64,000 nt of DNA from NCBI GenBank assembly GCA_037447655.1, contig JBBHKE010002294.1, positions 89,501-153,500 of the forward strand, given 5' to 3'. Shown one piece after another: positions 44,743 through 54,883 of this stretch. Source of the DNA: Zygnema cylindricum (Eukaryota > Streptophyta > Zygnematophyceae > Zygnematales > Zygnemataceae). The first letter of the stretch is position 1, and the number at the start of each line of letters is the position of its first letter. Made by a program: the position numbers and the translations under genes. Below the pieces are notes generated by a model. It did not search any database. It saw nothing but the letters and a program-made list of their open reading frames with translations, and was not told where the DNA came from.

Positions 44743-46385
44743 ACGATTTGCTGGGGTACCGCTCCGGAAACAAGCTCGATCTTGTGGTCTACTTCGCGCT
44801 TCAGAGGTAAGCCTTCTGGGAGCTTCGGGGGAATGACATCAACATACTCCTCGAGAAGTTTTGTCACGACTTTCGGGGCCTCTACGGAAGTCTTTCCGAT
44901 GTCGTCACTCCCTTTCGAGTCGAAGTCAGGGTCCTTCTTACTCCATTCTTCCCGAATCCCCTCCTTCCTTTCCTCCATAGGTTGGACAACTGCCATACCA
45001 ATTGTCTCCCCCTTCCAGCGTGCCCTCTTAAGCTCTAAGGCCGAAAGCAGGCGTCCCTCCTCCGATCCCTTACCAGCCGCTCCCACCTTTACCTCAAACT
45101 CTTTTTCACCTTTCCTAACTCTCATGTCGCCACTTCTCCAATCAATCGTGGCGTTCCACTTTTCCAGCCACGGTTTCCCCAGGATTACTTCATGGTCTCC
45201 AAGCGGTAATACATGAAGAGTGTCAAACCAGTGGAACTTCCCAATTTCGACGCGTAACCTCGGAGTATGATGAGTAATAGATAGGGAACTTTCGTCGGCC
45301 AATTGCACCGACTGACGATCCGTTAGCACCACGAGAGGAAGTTTCAACTTTTTCACCGTCACCTCGTTGATGAAGTTCCTCGATGCGCCGGAGTCCACCA
45401 TGACGCTAGCTGCGCTCACTCCGATCCGACCTTGAAATATTAAGGGATCTCCCCCTTCACCAGCTAACCTCATGATGTTAAGCTTGCCCTTCTTAGGACC
45501 TCTCCTTTTTGGGCATTCTCAGGCCATATGATCCGAGGAACCGTACTGGAAACATAAGCCGTTTTGCTTCCTCTGTTGGAGCTCCTCGGGGGATAAGTCA
45601 TTGGTCTTGGCTTTGATGATCTTCTTCTTCTTTCGAAGCACGTTGACCACCTCCTTATCCTCATCGATTTTGGAGCTCCATGGGGGTTGGACCATCGTCT
45701 CGTCAAACTCCTCCGCCGCTGCTTAACCCATAATGATAGGGCATACGCAAGGTGAAGTCCACCGAATCGGTCCGTTCCGCAAATTGGATAATCGTCGAGA
45801 GACTAGGAGTCGTACTTCCCCGAGCGAGCCATTGCTCCACATCCCTCCGAATGGAGGCTTTAAGCCCGTTAACGTAACGATCCACAGCTTCGTCCTCCGT
45901 CATCGAGGGTATTTGAACTTTACACTCCAAGAACCGCTGCGTGTACTCCATTACTGAGGTACGTTGCTTCAAAATCGCGATCTTATCCCTTGCCGCCTTA
46001 ATTGTGTTAACAGGTTGCCAAGAGTCGCGGAGAAGTTGAATAAAAAGAGTCTAAACAATCGGTATTTCATCGTTTTCCACCATTGTCCTCCACCATGCTC
46101 CCGCTGCCCCTTTTAGAAGACCACCCGCATAATGAATCTTCTCACGATCCACAGGTTAGGGAAATTCTCAAGGTAATTCGCAATGGAGAATAGCCACGCA
46201 TCAAGGTTCTTGTGTCTGGCCGGGTCAAACTCATCGGGAAGTCTTAACTTTGATCTCCTTAAGTCTCTCTCCATGCCTCCATGAGGGCGTCCACCAAAAC
46301 GAGATTTCAAGGTTGCGACGGTGTTACTCAATTGAGCATTTTGTAATCTCACGTTTTCCAACTCCCGAAAAACTTGCGCTAACAT
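44730..46385 (-). pseudogene. Gypsy gag, zinc knuckle and protease, broken
   Basis: Minus strand. Gag begins near 46,385 (MLAQVFRELENVRLQNAQLS; KLRLPDEFDPARHKNLDAWL) and continues at 45,703-45,972 (DRYVNGLKASIRRDVEQWL). The CCHC knuckle near 45,530 reads CFQYGSSDHMA, a stop, then EC, so its second Cys is Tyr and it is truncated. The aspartic protease has VMVDSGASRNFI and later VILGKPWLEKWNATIDW. Confidence 0.85.
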
Positions 46386-46449
46386 TTATGTGGTAGATAC
46401 GCCGTGTTCTCCCATGCTGTCGAGTTACGAGGGATTGCTTTGATAATAG

Positions 46450-46932
46450 TGAAAACGGACAAAATAGTAACCCACAACACACTATAATGCACAGCGGAAA
46501 GACTCCAAGGATCTCCCCGTAGCAACAGCAAGAGCACGCAACACTCACAGATAAAGGTGAAGCTTTATTAATCGGAAGAAAGATTACAAGTTGAAAGCTC
46601 GCTGCGAAGGTCTACTCAAAGAGTCTACCTCTTGACTAGGTCTACTTTACTATTTAAACTATCCATCCGCTAGTCAACCTAGTACTGTACACATGTACAT
46701 ATGGACTTCACGGTCCACCGATATCTATCCAAACTATCCTTCTAGAATTATGCAGTTTTATCTACATTCTGCGGAGTTGCTATGCTGCTACACTGCGTTG
46801 CTATACTACGCTACTAAGTTGCTACGTTGCTCTGCTGCGCTACTCTGGGGTCGCAGCTGCGCTTCTCTGGAACCGCAACCACAACAACCTCGCCACTAAC
46901 AATATTGTGCGCATTTCTATAACCCTGTTACA
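46450..46932 (-). repeat. Gypsy 5' LTR
   Basis: 483 bp, reading TGAAAACGGACAAAATAG to ACCCTGTTACA on the plus strand. It is the upstream LTR for the minus-strand element. Promoter elements were not resolved. Confidence 0.92.
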
Positions 46933-48432
46933 TCTCCCTTCCTCCCCCGTTTCCTCCCTCCTCTCTTTCATTTCCTCCCTCGTTCTCTCCTTCATTGCCT
47001 TTATCCTTCCCTTCCTCCCTACCTCGCTCCCATTCTCTCTTCCTCCCTCTCTCTCTCCCCCTCCACCTATATCTCTCTCTTCCTTTCTCCCTCCCTCACA
47101 ACCTTTTTCCATCCTTCCTTCACTCCTTTCCCCCCTCCCTCTATTCCTCCCTCCTTGCCTTCTTCCCTACCTTCTTACTTCTCTCTTTTCTTCTCTCCCT
47201 CGATCCCTCCATCCCGCCCTACCTCCCTCCCTCCATCCCTCCTTCCCTCTCTTCCTCTCTCCCTCCCTCCCTCCCTCCCTCCCTCGCTCTCTCCCTCCTT
47301 CCCTACTATGGCTCCCTCCATTCCTCCCTTCCTCCCTCCCTACCTCTCCCCTCCCTCTCTTCATTCCTCCCTACCTCCCCTTCCCTCTTTTCATCCCTCA
47401 CTCCCTACGTCCCTCTCTCCCTCTGTCCTTCGCTCCCTTCCTCACTTCCTCTCTCCCTCCATCCCTCCCTCCCTCCTTCCTTCTTTCCCTCACCCCCTCT
47501 CTTCCTCCTTTCCTCCTTTTTTCTCGCTCTCTCTCTCTTCTTGCCACGCTCCCATCCTCTCTCCTTCCCTCTTTCAATCCTTAACTTCTTCCTTCCCTTC
47601 TCCCCTCTCGCCCTTTCTCCCTGCCTACCTACCTTACTCCATCTCTCTCTTTTTCTCTCCCTCCCTCTTTTCCTCCATCCCTCTCTCCCTCCCTTCATCC
47701 CTCCCTCCCTCCCTCTCTCCCTCCTCCCTCACTCCTTCCGTTCCTCCCTCCCTCCCTCGCTCCCTCCCTCCTTACCTTCCTTCTTCCCTCTGTCCTTCTC
47801 TCCTTACCTTCCTACCTCTCTCCCTCCCTCCCTCCCTCCCTCCCTCTCTCCCTACGTTCCTCCCTCTCCCCTTCCCCCCCTTCTTCTTTCCTTCCCTCGT
47901 ACCCCCCTTCCCTACCTCCCTCCCTTTTTTCATCCTTCTTCCCTCTTTCTCTCCCTCCCTCCCTCCCTCATTCTCTCCCTACGTTCCTCCCTCTCCCCTT
48001 CCCCCCCTTCCTCTTTCCTTCCCACATACCCCCCTTCTCTGCCTCCCTTTTTTCATCCTTCTTCCCTCTTTCTCTCCCTCCCTCCCTCCCTCCCTCTCTC
48101 CCTCTTTTCCTCCTCTCCTTTCTCCATCCCTCCCTCTTTCCCTCTTTCCTTCCCTTCCTCCTTCCTTCTCTTTCTCCTTACCTCCCTCCCTCCCTCCCTC
48201 CCTCCCTCCCTCCCTCCCTCCCTCCCTACCTACCTACCTATCTCCCTCCATCCATCCCTCCCTTTATCCCTCCCTCCCTCCCTCCATCCCTCCCTCCCTT
48301 CCTCCCTACTTCCCTCCATCCGTCTCTTCTTTCTTCCCTTTCTCCCTCCCTCCCTCCTTCCCTACCTCCCCCTAACATCCCGCCCCTATCCATTCCTCCC
48401 TCTCTGCTTCTCTTCATCCTTTCCTCCCTCTT
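46933..48432. repeat. CT-rich tract, right of the Gypsy insertion
   Basis: CCCT-type DNA of 1.5 kb. It contains a 127-bp tandem pair (TACGTTCCTCCCTCTCCCCT at 47,853 and 47,980). The block 47,531-47,825 is homologous to 63,126-63,430, sharing specific words such as CTCCCATCCTCTCTCC, TTTCAATCCTT and GCCTACCTACCTTACTCC. The 480-codon open frame is a composition artefact. Confidence 0.9.
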
Positions 48433-49486
48433 TGTAGAAACTAATGGTTTTAAAGTATTTTCTAGGTCTGAATAGAAATATAGAAGCCGAGGCAGTCTAT
48501 CTCTAACTTCTCTCTCCAACTCTCAAACTTGTCGCAGTCACTGAGAAATTGGAGAGGAAGCTAGAGCCATGGCTACCTAGGCTATCCTGAGGTTTACGGG
48601 AAATTTATATTAGTTCGGGTTTATTTATTTAAAATTTATGTGCCGGCGACAGGAATTGATCCTTGTACCTACCGGCCGGCAGACAGGAAATAGCCGGTAG
48701 CCTTAGCCATTAAGTCTAGGAGTAATTATACGTAGTATATAGTTTGATAGTTATTTAAATATGTATACGTACGATTATTCATTTAACTATAATAGATTAC
48801 GGGATACATAGATCCGGTAATATATATAGTACGGATTACGGTACGGACTATAAATCAATACCGCGCATTTGTTTCGTAAATGAAACAAATACCGCACATG
48901 TATTTATTACGGCTACGATTAAATTAGATTCTAAATCGGACGGTCGCAATTAGCGCCGAGATCGCAGAGGAAGTTTTCGGCGGTTTGTGGCCATCGCCAC
49001 ATCAGATGACGCGTGGCGAAATTTCGTTGGATCGTGGAATCCCCGGAGATTATGGCATCGAATCCGGATATGACATGTGTCGACATTTAGGCCTTGTCGT
49101 ACAATGTCCGTACCTAAAGTACACCGACAGCTGTACTTTTGCGTACGGAACTCAACTCTGATTGGTTTCGTACATCAGTAGATAGAGTCTGTGAGAGAGA
49201 TAGGACTTAGAAAAATTAGGAGATAGGACCCTCTCTCCCAGAGAGCTTCTGTACAAAAGGTCAACTTTGACCCTCTATAACTTACTGCTCAGTGGAGCAA
49301 ATTCAGAGATTCTTTTTGCTATCGACTCAGGGGAGTCTTCTCTTCACAGGGGTGAAGGTGTTCAGAGTTTTTGCCTGCCAGGGTGGCAGTTATTTTTGCT
49401 TAAACACAAAGGGGTCAGGATTATCCTAAAGGCTTCTTGAAAGCTGTCCACTTTGATGACTTATGGAGGTCTCAGAGTTTCAGGTT
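48433..49486 (+). mobile_element. Copia LTR and leader
   Basis: It starts TGTAGAAACTAATGG right after the CT tract and aligns with the LTR copy at 3041-4348. CTCTCTCCCAGAGAGC, a stem-loop-like motif, lies near 49,234. The exact LTR end and primer-binding site are not clear. The leader runs to the gag ATG at 49,487 (TGGAGGTCTCAGAGTTTCAG precedes it). Confidence 0.75.
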
Positions 49487-50440
49487 ATGGGCCCACCCTC
49501 TAGGGTACCAATCTTTAATGGAACTGGCTTCATATACTGGCAAAGTATGATGATAAGAGCTCTATGCGAAAAAAGGTTTTGGGGGATAGTGAGTGGTTGA
49601 TTGGGGCGTCCATCAAGTCTTGGAATTCCTCCAGGGTTTAAAGGAAGCACATTCACCAGGAAAGAGGATTCACCTTCAACGGAGGAAACAAAGGAAGGAG
49701 AGGTGGTGGGTAAAGGAAAGGAGAAGGAGGCGACCACACCAATAGCAACTGGTTTAGCATTCACGTCACCTATTCCGAGGAACGAGGAGAATGATACTGA
49801 AACATGGGACTTCAACAATCTGGCGGCAAAGCACTTCATCATACGCAATCTCACTCAAGGACTTGCATGTCCTCATTTGCAGGTAGAGAGGGCATCCGAT
49901 CTTTGGATGGCTCTTATAGAGATGTACCGAAGTGGTACGATTCAGCAACAACAATTGGCTGATCAGAAAGTTAAGGAGTATGTACAAAAAGGGGGAAATA
50001 TGTTGGATTTTTGCAATGAGCTTGCTACACTCTTCATGGAGCTAGAGAGTGCGGGAAAAGTTTTTAGTGAAAAAGAAAAGGTTAACTGTTTACTAATGAA
50101 GTTACCTGATGAGTTCGAGAACATAGTCAACCGTGTGCAGGACTTGCCGGACTCAAGGTGGATATGGAACTCAGTGGTAGGGATGATTCTCGTTCGAGAG
50201 AATACGATTGAGATCCGAAGGGGAGGAAAGAGTGGCCAAGCCTTGGCAACAGCGACCGATTGGAGGAACAAGGATTCCCGGAAACCAGTCGGAAACTATG
50301 GGGGTAGGGAGCAGAAAAAACAGGTTGACGAGTTCGAACCAAGGGCTCCCAAAGGTTAATGTCATTTTTGTAAGAAACCGGGGCACTATATGGCAGAGTG
50401 CACTAAGCTAACCGAGCTTCGGTTAAAGGAGGGGTAGACC
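49487..50440 (+). pseudogene. Copia gag with zinc knuckle, broken
   Basis: ATG 49,487 opens MGPPSRVPIFNGTGFIYWQ, a Copia gag N-terminus, ending at a TGA 37 codons on. After frameshifts the frame resumes (from about 49,780) with ETWDFNNLAAKHFIIRNLTQ and KVNCLLMKLPDEFENIV, UBN2-like gag. A TAA at 50,357-50,359 precedes the knuckle CHFCKKPGHYMAEC (CX2CX4HX4C complete). Gag would package element RNA. Confidence 0.82.
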
Positions 50441-50524
50441 GGTGGTACCCCGAGAGGAAAGAAAAAGGCCCTTGTCACACAAGTACTTGAGGCGGAATCC
50501 GAGGACGAGGACGATGAGCTCCTT

Positions 50525-51637
50525 TTGGATGAGGAGTTGGAGGCGAAAACTGAGGTTGAAATTCCACGAAAGCAGAAATGTGCTTACGGTGGATTGAAAG
50601 GTGAAGCAGGCTGGATTATAGATTCAGGTGCCTCAATGCACATGTGTAAGGATAGGCACTTGTTCACTAAGATAAAAAAGATTCCCACCGTAGAGATAGA
50701 GTACGGGGATGGGAGGATAGTCACCACTACTCTTGTAGGATCGGTAGATCTGAAAGTGATAGTAGAAGGAAAGACATCCATATTAACATTCTCCGATGTA
50801 TTGTTTATCCCGGAGCTGAACAAAAACCTTATCTCGACATCTGTATTAGATGATAAGGGTTTTTTTACTAGCACTAGGGAAGGAGTCTTTACTGCTAGTT
50901 TTGAGGAGGATGTCTATTTCATTGCTGAGAAAGGTAGCCATGGGATGTTTAGGCTGATCTTAAGTAATGAAACGAAGAAACTTTATTATGCTGGTTGTCA
51001 TGATATTATGATGTGGCATAAGAGGCTTGGGCATGTGAATCTAGATAAGTTAAGAGAGATGAAAAAGATGGGAGTGGTGGAAGGGATTCAGTTCAGTGAG
51101 AGTGATGATATAAGTGATTGTAGTGGGTGTGCTCAAGGTAAAGCACACAGATTACCCTTTCCTAAAACAGCCACCTACAAGGGAGAAAAACTTCTAGATC
51201 TAGTACACACAGATATTTGGGGACCGGCTAGAGTGCCCTCACCGGGGGGAAAGAGATTTATGATGACTATAACTGATGATTGGTCTCGGTATTCCCGGGT
51301 GTATTTTTTGAAAAACAAGTCAGAAGCTGAGGACTGTTTTAGACAATATAAAGCATGGAGCGAAAAACTCCATGAAACTCCAATGAAGAGAGTAAGGAGT
51401 GACAATGGTGGAGAGTATACTTCTAACCAGTTTGAGGATTTTTTGAGGGAAGATGGGGTTCAACACCAAAAGACAGTTCCAGAAAATCCGGAACAGAATG
51501 GGGTAGCTGAAAGGTTAAATAGAACACTAAGTGATAGTGTTAGAAGTATGTTGTCGGATAAGAAGATAGGAAAAAGGTTTTGGGTAGAAGCAATGAACTG
51601 TGCTAATTACCTCAAAATTAAACCTTACCTTAAATAG
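50525..51637 (+). pseudogene. Copia protease and integrase, truncated before RT
   Basis: A 370-codon open frame continues the knuckle frame after a stop at about 50,436. It has the Copia protease WIIDSGASMHMCKDRHLF, a pre-integrase zinc segment (MWHKRLGHVNLDKL, CSGCAQGKAHRLPF) and an integrase core with all three catalytic acids: DLVHTDIWGP, RVRSDNGGEYTS and NPEQNGVAERLNRT. It ends at KIKPYLK and a stop. RT, RNase H and the 3' LTR, normally about 2 kb more, are absent and unrelated MITE-like sequence begins at the junction. Confidence 0.88.
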
Positions 51638-51740
51638 CATAATGAAAAAATTAGAATCATTTACTCTATTTGATGTGATAGAGTCGAAATTTCGAGCGAC
51701 CGAATTAGAGTAATTTACTCTAATTACGATTCGCGGTGTA
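51636..51740. mobile_element. Diverged remnant of the 52.4-kb MITE family at the Copia break
   Basis: ATAGCATAATGAAAAAATTAG resembles the reverse complement of the right half of the 52.4-kb MITE (ATAGCGTAATGAAACAATTAG), and it ends ATTACGATTCGCGGTGTA, a degraded form of that family's terminus. It starts exactly where the Copia frame is lost. Confidence 0.55.
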
Positions 51741-52320
51741 GTAGTTAAGAGGTCATGGAAACCTCACAGTACAGTACAGTACTGTAGTCCAAAAAGAAAA
51801 TCTTGACCGAACATCTTGACAGGCCAGAAATACTGCGCACAAAATTTGGAAAATGGATATGATTGTACAAAACCAAGCATTTTGTACTTGCCAAAAGTCC
51901 AAACTCCAAAACCTATCATATTGCAATAAATTACCTTATGGTACGTACAGTACACATTCTTACTAAAAAGTAACATATAAGGACAGTTAACTGATATCCC
52001 ATGTGTTTATCGCTAATTTACAATTTCACGCTCCAGTTTTGACCGTAATGGATTAATGACGGGTAATCCAAAGATCCGACCGCGCCTGCTCATCGCTTTT
52101 GCTGAGTACTGTACTTTGAGCAATTGTTGTTTTGACATCGTAATTTAAATTAAGCTCGTACTAAATTTGATGTACGAAACCGAAAAGTCGAATAAACGAC
52201 AGAGTTTGTAAGCAGTTCGTACACTTTGTTCTATGTTTGCGTCTCGGGACTGCTCTAAAATATATCGGACGGCCAGGAATTGCATTGACTCAAAAAGGGG
52301 CGCAATGAAGCCAACAAAGG
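51741..52320. other. Non-coding sequence between two MITE copies
   Basis: AT-rich, with CAGTACAGTACAGTACTG at 51,765. No gene is seen. Confidence 0.45.
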
Positions 52321-52532
52321 TACACCGTGAATCGCTATTAGCGTCAATGACTCTAATTGCGGTACCCCGTTTTTTTACCCAAATTCTCAAATAGAATAAA
52401 TAAAAACCCTTGAAAAAACAAATTAGAGTAAATGACTTCCTTGAAAACCCCCAAATTCCCAAATAGCGTCAATAACGCTAATTGTTTCATTACGCTATCT
52501 ATTTCATTACGCTAATAGCGATTCACGGTGTA
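52321..52532. mobile_element. Small MITE with 24-bp perfect inverted termini and TA flanks
   Basis: The left end TACACCGTGAATCGCTATTA and its exact inverse at the right (TAATAGCGATTCACGGTGTA) bound 212 bp including TA at each edge. If TA is the duplicated target, the element is 208 bp and of Tc1/mariner (Stowaway-like) type. The interior repeats AATAGCGTCAAT / ATTAGCGT words. It is non-coding. Confidence 0.8.
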
Positions 52533-54883
52533 CTGTAGCATAGGGGACGGATCGACAAACAGTGTTTTCGTACCATTTCAATCATGTGGCGACTTTGTTC
52601 GGCAAGTAGACACTTCAGGCAGATCATTGGAGAAAACGTTGACCAGAATTCAAGACTATGCTTGACTGACTACGCTCATTTAGTGACGTGTCGCAAGCAG
52701 GGCCATTACAGGAGTGTGGATTTTTTAATTCCTGTTTCAATTCGAATTTCTTGACCTTAGATAAGCACAAAAACCGGTAGCAAACGGCGTCCGTTAACGG
52801 GTTTCTTTATGCATGTAAACATTTCCGTATCGCGAATCGACGGCTACATGCGCATGGAGACAAACAAAGTGGATATGGAGAAGTGGACCGCCATTACTTT
52901 TCAAATTCTTTGCCGGTCAAGCCAAGCCCAGCTGCTGTGAGACCGACTTTCTTATGGAGATCCTTGACGCGTAGTACTTAATGGATATCACTGCTGACTC
53001 CACGTCATACTGGGTGACGAAAGTAACCTCCGGACTGGTCAATGGAAATAATTGAACTGGTCGCCTGGTTACGCATTCAGCATAGAACCTGTAAGGTGAA
53101 CATAGAACTCCAATTAGAAATGCAGTTAGTCACATGGTTAAATTTGAATTTCAGCAGCATCCAGCAACATTTATTACATAGAACTCGTCAGCTTGCATAG
53201 AAGTTTAATTAGCATTCCAGTCAGACTGCGGACGAGGTCTTTGCGAGCTGAAACTGCAACCTTCATCAAGGGTCGTACATTTGGTACACTTTATCCGTGC
53301 ACACTTGCGTGTTGTGACGTGCATCTCATCTGCATACGTGGCTTCAATCGACGGCTCACCGGATCTTCCGAATAAAGAACACCGTTGCTGCTGCTCAAAG
53401 TCTCAAACGGCTACCCTGCAGCCGCCCCTCTGTTCCGCCTGCAAACCTGCTGGAATTGTGTTGCCTTACAGGAAAATTAAAAAAGTTTGATCCAACGACC
53501 GTAGAGTGTAGCACTCCCTCTTTTCTCTTCCTCCGCTATCTCCTCTCTCACCTCCCTCTCTTATTTCTCCTCAACTCAATCTGCATGGTGCGTTTCAGTA
53601 AGCCGTCTGACCAGGAAGGTAGTATGCAGGACGAAGAAGAGGATGGGGAGGACAAATAGAAGCCATAGGCAAGCAGAAGACTGCGGAGTTTACCGTGTCA
53701 CTGATAGGTTGTAGTTAAATAATTTTCTATGAGAATACACTCTGTCTCTTTTTTCCACTCCTTGATAGGTAGCACATGTGGCCGGATTCGACTATGCTTA
53801 TACCACCTACTTAGATGAATCTTTGCGCCCTTCTCTGGAGAAGAATATTTCCAGAAAAAAGTAAAAAAGACAAGACATAGGAAAACGGAGTAGGCTAGAT
53901 GTTTTATTGTACAGATGAATGCAAAATACACCGCATGTAAGTAGCTACGGTGGAGTTCGAAGTTACCTTTCGCTGAATGATTTTGGCTGAGGAAAACATC
54001 AATTTGATGGTAAGTTCGACAAGAAAATTCATTCTTAAAAAGATTTGTTAAAGCCAAATTGGCAGGATTGCATCGTCAAGGATAGAAAATAAATACAAAT
54101 TGAAGGCTTGATTGTGAGCATTACCAATTTTGTCATTGGAAAGTTCTTTGTGTGATTCAATTTACTTTACTTTAAACTTATGTGAATTCTCTTAAAATCG
54201 TGTCCTTTGATAGATAAATCGTTATTGCCTGTCTTGCATATCTTTGAATTGTTACATATGGTACTGTATACTATGTTGTATTGTGCTACGTCGAGTAAGT
54301 TGTACATGGGTATTAGGTTGTAATCACAACAAGAAATCAAAATGTCGTAATTTGGAGTAGAATGAAAAGCATCAGCTGAATACATTTGGTGCGCAGTACG
54401 AACTGTTGCTTCTACAGCTGTTGCTTTTAATAATGAGGACTCTTGCAGACAATTTGTTCGACATTGAGAAGATTTTTGGTCAATCTCGGCGTAAAACGTT
54501 ACATGTCTGATATTGCTGTCAGAATTCGTTCCTTGCCATCGTTGATGAATCCCGCCTTGTTTTCAATTCTTTAAGGAGTAGCTTAGCATTATGCAACCAC
54601 AAACCGAGGCAAGAAAAAACTCATTTTTCAGAGTCCTGCAACACCTGTCGCTGTTCCTAACGTTTATTATGCCCCTCTTGTATTTGCAGGTGGAAGTGTT
54701 AAACTGGATGCGGTCACCAACCAGTCTATTTACTCTTTTCCCCCTTAATATCTGTAGTTTTTCATCTTCTAGTATCTTTAGTTTTCTTTAGTCTCAAATT
54801 TTTTGGTCAGAAACGTTTATCCCTCCCTCTGTTTCGATAACTCTACCTATTTCTTTCATCACTTAGATCCCCTTTTGTTCAAT
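52533..54883. other. Intergenic and possible 5' region of the DUF21 gene
   Basis: 2.3 kb with no domain-bearing frame. A short pyrimidine-rich patch lies near 53,505-53,580. First non-coding exons of the DUF21 gene could lie here but cannot be placed. Confidence 0.4.

Larger units (their letters stand above)
39757..46932 (-). mobile_element. Ty3/Gypsy chromovirus with extra 3' ORF, degraded
   Basis: Two LTRs (39,757-40,237 and 46,450-46,932) are in direct orientation and differ at roughly 35 of 481 positions by my count. TCTCC lies on both outer sides (39,752-39,756 and 46,933-46,937), a perfect 5-bp target duplication. On the minus strand the order is gag, zinc knuckle, protease, RT, RNase H, integrase, chromodomain, then an additional frame. 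Just inside the 5' LTR, TATCAAAGCAAT resembles an initiator-Met primer-binding site. Many in-frame stops and frameshifts mean it cannot encode a functional polyprotein. LTR divergence shows an old insertion. Confidence 0.93.

Noticed and set aside
46995-48437. A 480-codon Ser/Pro/Leu-rich open frame, and similar long frames at 36,049-37,244, 38,641-39,461, 57,506-57,823 and 63,056-63,535
   Set aside because: They are translations of CCCT-type low-complexity DNA. Several frames are open at once and no start, domain or codon pattern supports a gene.
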